A DNA stretch of 64,000 nucleotides, taken from contig NZ_AWEZ01000043.1 in assembly GCF_000468755.1 (NCBI RefSeq), positions 62,001 to 126,000 on the forward strand. The letters run 5' to 3'. Under the pieces are notes generated by a model. The model was not told the DNA's origin, made no database searches, and saw nothing but the letters and a program-made list of their open reading frames with translations. The stretch comes from Olsenella profusa F0195. Lineage in GTDB: Bacteria > Actinomycetota > Coriobacteriia > Coriobacteriales > Atopobiaceae. This document shows positions 18,436-27,136 of the stretch, piece after piece; position 1 is the first letter of the stretch; every line of letters starts with the position of its first letter. The position numbers were made by a program, and so were the translations under genes.

Positions 18436-19934
18436 CGGTCGAGCCCTCCCTCCGCCTCGTGCAGCGCCTCCACCACGGCGCGCGCCTTGTTCACGCACTC
18501 GCGGTACTCGCGCTCGGGCACCGAGTCCATCACGATGCCCGCGCCGGACTGCACGCACACCTGGCCGTTCTTCTTGTAGGCCAGACGGATGCCGATGCAC
18601 GTGTCCAGGTTGCCGGCAAAGTCCAGGTAGCCGATCGCCCCGCCGTAGATGCCGCGCTTGGCGCCCTCGAGGTCCTGGATGATCTGGCAGGCGCGCAGCT
18701 TGGGTGCCCCCGAGAGGGTGCCCGCCGGCAGGATGGAGTCCACGGCGTCCACGGCATCGGCCTGTGGATCGATCGTTGCGGACACCGTGGAGCCAAGGTG
18801 CATCACGTGCGAGAAGCGCAACACCTGGTGGTAGGCGTCCACGTGCACGGAGCCCAGCGCGGCGATGCGGCCAAGGTCGTTGCGCCCCAGGTCGACGAGC
18901 ATGTTATGCTCGGCAAGCTCCTTCTCGTCGGCACGCAGGTCCTCCTCGAGCCGCGCGTCCTCCTCGGGCGTGGCGCCACGTGGCCGCGTGCCCGCCAGGG
19001 GATAGGTGAAGAGCCGCCCGTCGGTGAGGCGCGCGAGCGTCTCGGGCGAGGCGCCGGCGATCTCGATGTCATCGCTCGTGAAGTAGAACATGTACGGCGA
19101 CGGGTTCATGCTGCGCAGCGCGCGATAGGTGTCGAGGAGGCTGCCCGTGGCGGGCGCGCGCAGGGGGTTCGAGAGCACCACCTGGAAGATGTCTCCCTCA
19201 TGGATGTGGTGCTTGGCCGTGGCGACCATGTCCACATACTCCGCCTCGGAGAGCTCCGGCGTGAGGTCGCCCTCGAGGCGGAGCGGATCGAACTCCGCGC
19301 TCTCACCGTTCCTGATGAGGCTCTCCAGGGCGTCGAGCTGACGTGCGGCCGCCTGATAGGAGGTGGCGACCGCCACGTCGTCGCCCGTCACGTCCACGCT
19401 GGCGATGAGCACGACGCGCTGGCGGTAGGAGTCGAAGACCACGAGCCTGTCGAAGAGCATGAGGTCCATGTCGAGGAAGTCCTCGTGTGCGAGGTCCGGA
19501 TGGCGCAGGGTGGGCTCGGCGTACTTGAGGTAGTCGTAGGCGAAGTAGCCCACGAGGCCACCGCAGAACGGTGGGAAGCCGGAAAGCTGCGGTGCCCGGT
19601 GCTCGGCGAGCACCTGGCGCAGGTAGGTGCCGGGGTGCTCCACCTGGCGCACCTCGAGGGTGGGCTCGCCGCCCTCCACGTTGGTGCGCACGCGCAGCTC
19701 GCCATCCAGGCAGGTGATCTCCCGGCTGGGATCGAAGCCGATGAAGGAGTAGCGGCCCAGGTGCTGGTCGGGCTCGGCGCTCTCGAGCAGGAACACGTGA
19801 TGGCTTACCGCACGCAGGCGCCGACACACCTCGATGGTGGTGAAGGCATCGGCATAGAGCTCGCGTCGCACCGGCACCCGGCAGTAGGGGCCCGAAGCGG
19901 CAATCTCCTTGACCTCGGCAAGGGAGGGATGCAT
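18432..19934 (-). CDS. trpE: Anthranilate synthase component I
   Basis: First enzyme of tryptophan synthesis (chorismate plus ammonia to anthranilate). 500 aa. The regulatory LLES motif, where feedback Trp binds, is present in the N-terminal part (HVFLLESAEPDQHLGRYSF). The chorismate-binding C-terminal half has YPLAGTRPRG, DLGRNDLGRIA, VMHLGSTVSA and GAPKLRACQIIQDLE. AAAGGAGG lies seven bases before the ATG at 19934. It heads trpEGDCFBA and is preceded by a T-box leader, so transcription responds to uncharged tRNA-Trp. Confidence 0.98.
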   Translation of the reverse strand: MHPSLAEVKEIAASGPYCRVPVRRELYADAFTTIEVCRRLRAVSHHVFLLESAEPDQHLGRYSFIGFDPSREITCLDGELRVRTNVEGGEPTLEVRQVEHPGTYLRQVLAEHRAPQLSGFPPFCGGLVGYFAYDYLKYAEPTLRHPDLAHEDFLDMDLMLFDRLVVFDSYRQRVVLIASVDVTGDDVAVATSYQAAARQLDALESLIRNGESAEFDPLRLEGDLTPELSEAEYVDMVATAKHHIHEGDIFQVVLSNPLRAPATGSLLDTYRALRSMNPSPYMFYFTSDDIEIAGASPETLARLTDGRLFTYPLAGTRPRGATPEEDARLEEDLRADEKELAEHNMLVDLGRNDLGRIAALGSVHVDAYHQVLRFSHVMHLGSTVSATIDPQADAVDAVDSILPAGTLSGAPKLRACQIIQDLEGAKRGIYGGAIGYLDFAGNLDTCIGIRLAYKKNGQVCVQSGAGIVMDSVPEREYRECVNKARAVVEALHEAEGGLDR

Positions 19935-19957
19935 CGGTAGGCCTCCTTTCGGGGACG

Positions 19958-20215
19958 AAAAAAGTCCGTCCCCAACGAACTGCGCGTACAGAACGTCAAG
20001 GACGGGCTCTGAGGCTCGCGGTGCCACCTTGATTCACGGTTATCCGTGCACTTTGCGGGATGCCGACACATCCCTGGCAGCTCACGCGTGCCAGACGTCG
20101 CAGGCTACTGGGGCAAGGCCCGTTCGCTGCGCCCTCGGCGGCCCACTCGACGCCCCGCATCTCGGCCCGGATCTCAGCTGCCCGGACTCTCTGTACGCGC
20201 GTGCGACGTCTACCT
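19958..20215 (-). promoter_or_regulatory. T-box leader (tRNA-Trp sensing) with terminator, upstream of trpE
   Basis: On the minus strand the T-box sequence AAGGTGGCACCGCG lies at 20017-20030. Downstream is an intrinsic terminator: CCGTCC (20000-20005) pairs with GGACGG (19966-19971) and is followed by TTTTTT (19958-19963), 24 bp before the trpE start. Upstream are stem I hallmarks in order: AGAGAG, a CCGG-closed stem containing GCTGAGA, then a likely specifier TGG (Trp) within GAGTGGGCC at 20143-20145. The T-box and terminator are certain from sequence; the specifier assignment is by position. Between 20216 and 20348 I see nothing beyond the probable promoter region. Confidence 0.88.
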
Positions 20216-20348
20216 TCCGCCTCACAGGTTTGGTGGAGCTATTCGATTGGCGAGCAGTGTACGGCACGGAGCCACGCCGCGCCACCCCCAGCGGCGCACA
20301 CGTATCCAACGCGAAACAATTCCATAGGCGACGTCCGGCCACGCCCAC

Positions 20349-20538
20349 GAGTCGTACGCATTCCTGGTGGGAGTCGTATGCAAAATATCACGGGCTTTCT
20401 CACCGAAAAGTGAGTATGCACCTCGATGAACTGCGCATTTGCAGATGCAGTTCTCAGAAAAATGCGTACGACTCAATCTAGCGTCGTCGGAAAGTGCGAA
20501 CGACTCGGTCGGATGCCGCCGAGAAATGCGAACGACTC
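20349..20538. repeat. Facing array of 12-bp motif GAGTCGTWYGCA, locus 2 (2+3 copies)
   Basis: Five copies. Plus-strand copies start at 20349 and 20371 (22 bp apart). Minus-strand copies are at 20463-20474, 20495-20506 and 20527-20538, each 32 bp from the next with unrelated 20-bp spacers. The inner copies face across 80 bp, almost the same as at locus 1 (81 bp). The last copy overlaps the stop codon of the CCA-adding enzyme by two bases. The central 80 bp contains small inverted repeats (CTCAC-GTGAG, CTGC-GCAG). Confidence 0.9.
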
Positions 20539-21937
20539 ACCTGCGAAGCGTATGGGCATAGGCGAGAAGGGCACCTCGGTCGTTGGGAACCTCATCGCCT
20601 ATGACGGCCTCGAGCAGGCCCGCCAGCACGTCGCCCACGGCGGGACCCGGCGCCAGGCCCAGCTCGCCTATGACGTCCGCACCGCCCACGGCCAGGTCGC
20701 GTACGCGATAGCAACCGCCCGACGCAAGCTCCCGACGCAGTGCCCTGGTGACGCGGTCAAGCTCCACGGCATAGCCGGCGGCAGCGGGGGCCTTGGACAC
20801 GGCGTCCGCCCGCTTGAGGTCGATGACCTCGAAGGCCAGCTCCGCCGCACGACCGGGACAGGCACGGTCGAGCAGCATCAGGAGCCTCCTCAGCGAGGAG
20901 CGCCTTGCCGTCGTCACGTGGTCGTGGCGGCGGACGAGCGCCACCACGGGATCGACGACCTCGCTGGAGAGCGCCATCCGCCTGAGCACCCCACGCGCCA
21001 CCTGGGCCCCGACCCTGGGATGCCCATAGAAGTGGCCTCTGCCCTTGGCATCCAGCGTGAACGTCTCGGGCTTGGCGATGTCATGCAGGAGCGCCGCCCA
21101 CCTCAGCTCTCGTGACGCCAGCCCACAGGTGAACTCCTCCACCGCAGCACACACGTGGGCCGTATGGGTGAGCACGTCAAAGGCATGGTAGGGGCTGCGC
21201 TGGTCGAAGCCCACACAGGACTCCAGCTCCGGCAGCGCGGCCACGAGCACCGCCGTCTCATGCTCGAGCGCCCAGCCCGCCCGGCCCGAGCTCACGATGC
21301 CGTCCAGCTCCTGTCCGATGCGCTCCCGTGCCACATGGGCGAGCTCTGGCGCGGCCACCTCAAGCGCCCGTTGGGTGGCGGGCTCCACCACAAAGCCCAG
21401 GCGGCAGGCAAAGCGCACGGCACGCAGCACGCGCAGGGCGTCCTCGCCAAAGCGGAGCGCCGGCTCCCCCACCGCACGGATGACGCCACGGGCGAGGTCA
21501 GCCCTCCCACCAAAGGGGTCAAGCAGACCACGCTCGGGATGGAACGCCATCGCATTGATGGTAAAGTCGCGTCGCGCAAGGTCGAGCCGCACGTCGTCCA
21601 CGAAGCTCACGCTGTCGGGATGGCGATGGTCGCTGTAGGCGCCCTCCTGGCGGAAGGTGGTCACCTCGATGGGCATGCCATCGGCCACCACGGTCACCGT
21701 GCCGTGGGCACAGCCCGTCTCGTGCACGACGAGGCCTGCCGATCGCGCCACGCGAGCCGTCTCCTGCCAGGGCGCGCTCGCCGTGACGTCCACATCGTGT
21801 GCGGTGTCGCCCCGCAGCGCGTCACGCACCCAACCGCCTACGACCCACGCCTCGAAGCCCGCCGCCTCAAGGACGCAGAGCACCCGGCGGGCGGCGGGCG
21901 GCAGACCGTGGGCGAGCTCGGCGGCGGACGGGGTCAT
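20537..21937 (-). CDS. cca: CCA-adding tRNA nucleotidyltransferase with HD domain
   Basis: Adds or repairs the 3' CCA of tRNAs. 466 aa of the class II nucleotidyltransferase family. The head domain has VGGWVRDALRG followed by DVDVT (metal-binding Asp pair) and ARRDFTINAMAF. RFGEDALRVLRAVRFACRLG is the neck. An HD domain follows (HAFDVLTHTAH, LLHDIAKPETF), usually a phosphohydrolase for tRNA repair. Since the three tRNA genes here encode CCA, a repair role is enough; poly(A) polymerase activity is an alternative for this family. Single gene; its 3' end abuts a motif array instead of a hairpin terminator. Confidence 0.93.
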   Translation of the reverse strand: MTPSAAELAHGLPPAARRVLCVLEAAGFEAWVVGGWVRDALRGDTAHDVDVTASAPWQETARVARSAGLVVHETGCAHGTVTVVADGMPIEVTTFRQEGAYSDHRHPDSVSFVDDVRLDLARRDFTINAMAFHPERGLLDPFGGRADLARGVIRAVGEPALRFGEDALRVLRAVRFACRLGFVVEPATQRALEVAAPELAHVARERIGQELDGIVSSGRAGWALEHETAVLVAALPELESCVGFDQRSPYHAFDVLTHTAHVCAAVEEFTCGLASRELRWAALLHDIAKPETFTLDAKGRGHFYGHPRVGAQVARGVLRRMALSSEVVDPVVALVRRHDHVTTARRSSLRRLLMLLDRACPGRAAELAFEVIDLKRADAVSKAPAAAGYAVELDRVTRALRRELASGGCYRVRDLAVGGADVIGELGLAPGPAVGDVLAGLLEAVIGDEVPNDRGALLAYAHTLRR

Positions 21938-22097
21938 GAGGCCTCTCCAAGACAGGTGGCACGCAGTGACGCCAAAGGGGTAGAAGGTGCCCTGAGTATA
22001 GCGCTCGGCGCGGCCAGCCGGCGGAGCCTGGTCACGGCGCGTGCGCTATCCTCGACATGTACGCCCGTCCGCCTTCCACCATCCGAAAGGAGTCCCT

Positions 22098-23447
22098 GTG
22101 GACACCATGAAGAGCATCACCCCCGACGACATCACGGCCTCGCGCGAGGCCTTCGACACCGACCGTACCAGCGTCGTCGCCAAGAATGCCGTAAGCTCCG
22201 CCGGCATCCGCACCGCCGCACGCGTGCCCGAGGCCATCGCCAACAACACGCTTCAGTTCGACATCGAGGTCACCCAGGGAGACCGCACCGACCAGGAACG
22301 TTCCGGCCGCTGCTGGATGTTCGCAAGCCTCAACACCATGCGCTACCGCACCATCAAGAGGTTCAACCTCAAGACCTTCGAGCTCTCGCAGGCCTACCCC
22401 CTCCTCTTCGACAAGCTCGAGAAGAGCAACTGGTTTCTCGAGAACATCCTGGACACGCTCGACGAGCCCCTTGGCGACCGCCTGATGGCCCACCTCCTGT
22501 CCGACCCCATCGGCGATGGCGGGCAGTGGGACATGTTCCGGAGCCTCGTGAGGAAGTACGGCGTGGTGCCCAAGGAGGCCATGCCCGAGACCGCCTGCTC
22601 GCGCAACACGCACGAGATGGACGCCTATCTCACGCGCTACCTGCGTGGCGCCACCAGGCGCCTGAGAGAGACGGCCGCCTCCGGCACCGGCGAGGATGAC
22701 CTGCGCGCCATGAAGAAGGAGATGATGGACGAGGTCTATCACCTGCTCGTGACCTGCCTGGGCGAACCTCCCCTCCACTTTGACGTGCGCCTGCGCGACA
22801 AGGACGACAAGGTCGTGCTCTGTGGCACCTTCACGCCCCAGGAGTTCTTCGAGGCGGCCGTGGGCATGGAGCTCGACGACTACGTCTCGCTCATCAGCGC
22901 CCCCACCGCCGACAAGCCCTACCACAGGAGCTTCACCGTGAGCCGCCTGGGCAACGTGTGGGAGGATGGCACCGTGCGCCACCTCAACCTCCCCATCGAC
23001 GAGCTCAAGCGCGTGGCCATCGCCCAGCTCAAGGACGGCCTGCCCGTGTGGTTTGGCTGTGACGTCGATCAGAGCTACCTGCGCGACGAGGGCATCATGG
23101 ATCCGGCGGCCATCGACATCGACACGCTCATGGGCTTCCCCGTGGCCGGCGCACTCGACAGGGGCGAGCGCCTGGACTATGGCGAGAGCCTCATGACCCA
23201 CGCCATGGTGCTCGAGGGCGTGCGCCTGGACGACGCCGGTACGCCCGTCATGTGGAAGGTGGAGAACAGCTGGGGCAAGGACCACGGCCGCGACGGCTTC
23301 GACACCCTCTCCGATGCGTGGTTCGACGAGTACGTCTACCAGGTGGTCGTGGACAGGAAATACCTCACCGACGAGGAGCGCGCCGCCTACGACGCGAAGC
23401 CCATCGAGCTTCTGCCCTGGGATCCCATGGGATCGCTCGCGCACTAG
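22098..23447 (+). CDS. pepC: Aminopeptidase C (bleomycin hydrolase family), copy 1
   Basis: Cytosolic papain-fold cysteine aminopeptidase, normally a hexamer whose C-terminal residue lies in the active site. 449 aa. The catalytic triad is visible: Cys72 in SGRCWMFA, His368 in THAMVL and Asn390 in ENSWG. The start is the GTG at 22098, five bases after AAAGGAG, and not the ATG three codons later. It forms a single-gene unit with a 13-bp hairpin after the stop. A second, divergent copy lies about 20 kb away. Confidence 0.95.
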   Translation: MDTMKSITPDDITASREAFDTDRTSVVAKNAVSSAGIRTAARVPEAIANNTLQFDIEVTQGDRTDQERSGRCWMFASLNTMRYRTIKRFNLKTFELSQAYPLLFDKLEKSNWFLENILDTLDEPLGDRLMAHLLSDPIGDGGQWDMFRSLVRKYGVVPKEAMPETACSRNTHEMDAYLTRYLRGATRRLRETAASGTGEDDLRAMKKEMMDEVYHLLVTCLGEPPLHFDVRLRDKDDKVVLCGTFTPQEFFEAAVGMELDDYVSLISAPTADKPYHRSFTVSRLGNVWEDGTVRHLNLPIDELKRVAIAQLKDGLPVWFGCDVDQSYLRDEGIMDPAAIDIDTLMGFPVAGALDRGERLDYGESLMTHAMVLEGVRLDDAGTPVMWKVENSWGKDHGRDGFDTLSDAWFDEYVYQVVVDRKYLTDEERAAYDAKPIELLPWDPMGSLAH

Positions 23448-23469
23448 CACCATACGCCACGGCGCACGG

Positions 23470-23498
23470 CGGCGCCGCAGGGAACCCCTGCGGCGCCG
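23470..23498. terminator. Hairpin between convergent pepC and sucrose phosphorylase genes
   Basis: A perfect 13-bp GC-only stem (12-bp core arms GGCGCCGCAGGG and CCCTGCGGCGCC, loop AAC) lies between two converging stops, 22 bp after pepC and 31 bp after the opposing gene. There is no T-run on either side, but position and stability suggest bidirectional termination. Confidence 0.6.
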
Positions 23499-23528
23499 TT
23501 CCGGTAGGCGGCCTCCTGCCACGGCTCC

Positions 23529-24959
23529 CTATGAGTGCGAGATCCCGAAGCAACGATGGGCCAGGTCGGCGTCGAGCTGGGCCCAGGCGCCGCCATCGGC
23601 AGAGGTGCGGTGGATGGAGAGCCTACCTTCCTCGGGAATCGTGGCCTCAAAGCCTCCGTCCACGTCGAAGGCGGGATGGCTGTTGCGCAGCTCCATGAGC
23701 CTGATGAGCTCGCGCACCACCGGACGCTCCACCTCGCGGTCGATCTCCTCGCGGCTGTAGTAGTGGCGGTTGATGTTGCGCCCCTCCTTGGTGGCCTCGA
23801 GCAGCTCGAGATCGTTTTTGCCCGCCAGCAGGCCCACGTAGTAGACCATGGGAACGCCCTTGGCAAAGAACTGGATGGCCCGGGCGAGCAGGTAGGCGTC
23901 ATCGTCGTTGCCGAGCGCCGAGTAGTAGGTGGTGTTCACCTGGTAGACGTCCAGGTTGTGGTAGGCCTCGGTGTTGTAGACCTTCTTGACGTTGGCGCCC
24001 TCGGAGAACATCTTCTCCTTCGTGGCATCCACGACGTCGTCGGGCATGAGGTCCCTCACGTCCACGATCCCGATGCCATCGTGGGTGTCCAACGTGGTGA
24101 ACTGATGTGCGGGGCTCATCTCGAGCCACCTCTGAAGGTAGGTGGCGTCCCCGTCGTAGAGGGCGTGCAGCGTGAGCACGGGCAGGGCGAAGTCGTAGAC
24201 CCAGTAGCCCATCTTTGAGACCCTCATCTGCATCGTGTAGTGCTCGTGAATCTCGGGCAGCACCATGGTGCCATAGGGCTCGATGATGCGCTGCATGGCC
24301 TCGAGGAGCTCACCCGTCTCGGGCTGGACGAAGAAGCAGCTGGTGCCGGGCTTCTTGACCGCATAGGCGAAGGCGTCCAGGCGGATGATGCTGGCGTTGT
24401 TCTCGGCCATGGTGGTGAGCGTCTCGGCAAAGAAGCGCTGGGCGCGCTCGCTTCTCACGTTGATGTCGATCTGCTCCTCGCCGAAGGTGCACCAGAGCTT
24501 CTCGGTGGAGCCGTCGGCGAAGGTGGCGTCCACGTAGGGCGCGCGCGGCTTGCGCTTGTAGATGGCATCCACCTGCTCCTGCGTGGGAAAGCCGCCCTCC
24601 GCCGCCCAGAAGTCCTTGTAGCGTATGAAGAAGTCGGCAAACTCCGAGGCGTCCCTCTTGGCCATGAAGTCCTCGAAGTAGGGGCTGTGGCGCGAGATGT
24701 GGTTGATCATGAAGTCGAACATGAGGTAGCGCCGCTCGCCGATGCGCCTGATGTCGTCCCAGCTGCCAAAGGCCTCGTCCACCACGTCGTAGCGCAGGGG
24801 GGCGAAGCCGCGGTCTCCCGAGGAGGGGAAGAACGGCAGGATGTGCACCCCGCCCACGGCCGCATCGAAGTGGCTGTCGAGCACCTCGCGCAGGTCCGTG
24901 AGGTCCTTGCCGAGGCTGTCAGCATAGGTGATGAGCATGATCTTGTTGTTGAGCTTCAT
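23529..24959 (-). CDS. Sucrose phosphorylase (GH13_18)
   Basis: Converts sucrose plus phosphate to glucose-1-phosphate and fructose in the cytosol, saving ATP. 476 aa. The N-terminus (KIMLITYADSLG), HILPFFPSSGDRGF, nucleophile Asp195 in IIRLDAFAY, acid/base Glu236 in LPEIHEHY, DTHDGIG, and VYYVGLLAGKNDLELL with GRNINRHYY all follow the bifidobacterial enzyme in order and spacing. Related GH13_18 enzymes act on sucrose-6-phosphate or glucosylglycerate, so the acceptor is not certain. GGAAGGGA precedes the ATG at 24959. It is divergent from the BMP-like gene across a LacI-type operator. Confidence 0.93.
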   Translation of the reverse strand: MKLNNKIMLITYADSLGKDLTDLREVLDSHFDAAVGGVHILPFFPSSGDRGFAPLRYDVVDEAFGSWDDIRRIGERRYLMFDFMINHISRHSPYFEDFMAKRDASEFADFFIRYKDFWAAEGGFPTQEQVDAIYKRKPRAPYVDATFADGSTEKLWCTFGEEQIDINVRSERAQRFFAETLTTMAENNASIIRLDAFAYAVKKPGTSCFFVQPETGELLEAMQRIIEPYGTMVLPEIHEHYTMQMRVSKMGYWVYDFALPVLTLHALYDGDATYLQRWLEMSPAHQFTTLDTHDGIGIVDVRDLMPDDVVDATKEKMFSEGANVKKVYNTEAYHNLDVYQVNTTYYSALGNDDDAYLLARAIQFFAKGVPMVYYVGLLAGKNDLELLEATKEGRNINRHYYSREEIDREVERPVVRELIRLMELRNSHPAFDVDGGFEATIPEEGRLSIHRTSADGGAWAQLDADLAHRCFGISHS

Positions 24960-25034
24960 GGGGGTCCCTTCCAACCTGACACGTGGGTCACACATCGATG
25001 CTGCAGGGGCACGAGCGCCCTGCTTTGATTATGA

Positions 25035-25048
25035 TGGAATCGATTCCA
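25035..25048. promoter_or_regulatory. LacI-type operator between sucrose phosphorylase and BMP-like gene
   Basis: A perfect 14-bp palindrome, TGGAATCGATTCCA, with the CG centre typical of LacI/GalR sites. It is 76 bp upstream of sucrose phosphorylase and 46 bp upstream of the plus-strand gene, so one protein could control both. It shares the pattern TGGnAnCGnTnCCA with the operator at 1109-1122. Confidence 0.75.
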
Positions 25049-25093
25049 GATTGTCGTCTCAGGGGCGTGGGAGACTCATCCAAAGGGGCAGGC

Positions 25094-27136
25094 ATGGCGG
25101 ACTACTACCACAGGGCACACAGCAGGGGACGGCGAGAGGCGCGCTCCGACATCGCACGGGGGGCATACCCCTATCTGCCCGCGCTCGAGGGCATGGTGGA
25201 CAGCGTCGCCACCATGCACGAGGTACCCCTGGGGACCATGGAGATCCCCCTCTACCTGGTCATTGGCACACGCACGCGCGGCAGGCAGAATGTCTTCTCC
25301 CGGAGCTTCATGCCACTGGCAGACGCGGGAAGCGAGTTCGCGGGAAAGTGGGAGGCCCTCTGCGAGTCCCAGGTCGCCGAGGGCATCCGCGAGCCCATCC
25401 GCGTCTATGAGTACCTCCAGCACTTCTATGTCCTGGAGGGCAACAAGCGTGTCTCCGTAGGCAAGTTTCTGGGGACGCCCACCGTGCACGCCGAGGTCAC
25501 GCGTCTGCTGCCCCATCCCTCCCGTGACCCCTCCTACCGCCTGTACCGGGAGTTCCTTGACTTCTGGCAGGTCTGTCCCCTGTATGGGATCAATTTCACG
25601 CGCGAAGGCTCCTATGCGCTGCTCGCCCGCGAGCTGGGTCACACGCTCACGGAGCCGTGGCCCGAGGACGACGTCCGCGACCTCCACGCGTTTGCGGTGA
25701 CCTTCAGGGAGCGCTTCTGGCATAGGGCGGGGCAGGCCGCTCCCGTGGACCTCACGGATGGGGACGCGCTGCTGATCTATCTCAAGGTCTTTGGCCCCGC
25801 CGCCCTGCACGAGTGCTCTCCCGCGCGCATCGACGAGCACCTTGGTGCCATCTGGGACGAGCTGGCCCTCGGCATGGGCGAGGAGGATGTGGACTTCGTG
25901 GACGTCCCAAAGACCGAGACGGGCGCCGTGTCCCGCATGGTGTCGAGCTTGGTGAGGGTCCATGAGGGGACCGAGCGCAGGCGTGCGCCCCTGCGCATCG
26001 CCTTCCTGTACGAGGGGGACCCTCTGGTCTCGGGCTGGACACTCGCGCATGACGATGGCCGCACATATCTCGAGAAGCAGCTGGGTGACCAGATCGAGAC
26101 CGTGCCCTTCTACGACTGCGACCGTCCCGAGCGCTTCGCGGCGGCCATCGACGCTGCGGTTGCCGATGGTGATGACCTCATCGTCACCACGTCGCCCCGA
26201 CAGATGGAGCTGACTCTCACGGCCGCCATCACGCACCCCGCCCTGGAGTTCCTCAACTGTTCCCTCAATCTGGCAAGCGCGCGCGTGCGCACGCTCTATG
26301 GCAGGATGTACGAGCCCAAGTTCATCCTAGGGGCACTGGCGGCCAGTGCCGCGGAGAACCATCAGATTGGCTACCTTGCCAGCTATCCCGTCTATGGCAG
26401 CGTGGCAGAGGTCAACGCGTTTGCCTTGGGCGCCCAGCTGATTGATCCCCAGGCACGCATACACCTGAGGTGGGCGTCCGTACGGGGCCGTGGCTTGGGC
26501 TGGCGTGAGGACATGCTCGCCGAGGGCGCCCGCGTCATCTCGGGCAGCGACTACTTTGACCCCACGTCGAGTCTGGCCTCGTTTGGCATCTGGCGCGAGA
26601 CGGGCGATGGGCCCCATATGCTCGCCTACCCTCTCTGGGGATGGGGCCGCTGCTATGAGCTGGTCAGTCGCTACCTCATGGAGGACCTTTGGCAGCGGGG
26701 CGGCTCCGTGCGTCGTAGGCCGACAAACTACTGGTGGGGCATGGGCACGGGCGCCGTGGACATTCGCCTCATGGACGACCTGCCCCGCGGCTCGCACACA
26801 CTTGCGACGCTGCTCAAGGAGGCCATCGTCAAGGGCATGCTCTCCCCCTTCGGGGGCGTGATCGACACGCGGCAGGGATCCCTCGGCCATGAGGGATCAT
26901 CGCTCTCGGACGCACAGATCGCCAGTATGCGGTGGCTCGCCCAAAACGTGGAGGGGAGCCTCCCCTCCTACGATGAGCTCACCGACCAGGGAAAGGCGAT
27001 GGTCCGCATCAGCGGCGTCATCGACATCCCACCCGACGAGGCGGTTCTGCGCACCTCGTTGGCGGGCGTACGGAACCATGACGACCCATGCGGCCCCCAG
27101 GACGACGGATACCGACAGGGCGGGGCGACCACATGA
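25094..27136 (+). CDS. BMP-family (PnrA-like) binding protein fused to an N-terminal ParB-like domain, no signal peptide
   Basis: A 680-aa protein in two parts. Residues 1 to about 290 contain a ParB/Srx-like stretch (IPLYLVIGTRTRGRQNVFS, EPIRVYEYLQHFYVLEGNKR, VSVGKFLG). The rest is a basic-membrane-protein (BMP/PnrA) substrate-binding domain (RIAFLYEGDPLVSGWTLAHD, then DLIVTTSP, IGYLASYPVYGSVAEVNAF). There is no signal peptide or lipobox, so the binding domain should sit in the cytosol, unlike transporter-linked BMP lipoproteins. It begins with AAGGGG before the ATG at 25094 and overlaps the next gene by four bases. It may be a ligand sensor for the sucrose/glucoside genes beside it (inference). 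Proteins of this layout occur in gut Firmicutes, to my recollection. Confidence 0.8.
   Translation: MADYYHRAHSRGRREARSDIARGAYPYLPALEGMVDSVATMHEVPLGTMEIPLYLVIGTRTRGRQNVFSRSFMPLADAGSEFAGKWEALCESQVAEGIREPIRVYEYLQHFYVLEGNKRVSVGKFLGTPTVHAEVTRLLPHPSRDPSYRLYREFLDFWQVCPLYGINFTREGSYALLARELGHTLTEPWPEDDVRDLHAFAVTFRERFWHRAGQAAPVDLTDGDALLIYLKVFGPAALHECSPARIDEHLGAIWDELALGMGEEDVDFVDVPKTETGAVSRMVSSLVRVHEGTERRRAPLRIAFLYEGDPLVSGWTLAHDDGRTYLEKQLGDQIETVPFYDCDRPERFAAAIDAAVADGDDLIVTTSPRQMELTLTAAITHPALEFLNCSLNLASARVRTLYGRMYEPKFILGALAASAAENHQIGYLASYPVYGSVAEVNAFALGAQLIDPQARIHLRWASVRGRGLGWREDMLAEGARVISGSDYFDPTSSLASFGIWRETGDGPHMLAYPLWGWGRCYELVSRYLMEDLWQRGGSVRRRPTNYWWGMGTGAVDIRLMDDLPRGSHTLATLLKEAIVKGMLSPFGGVIDTRQGSLGHEGSSLSDAQIASMRWLAQNVEGSLPSYDELTDQGKAMVRISGVIDIPPDEAVLRTSLAGVRNHDDPCGPQDDGYRQGGATT

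Noticed and set aside
20349-20538. CRISPR-like appearance: 12-bp repeats with constant 20-bp spacers
   Set aside because: Repeats are too short, copies occur in two facing orientations, one interval is 22 bp, array sizes are 1-3 per side, and no cas genes are present.
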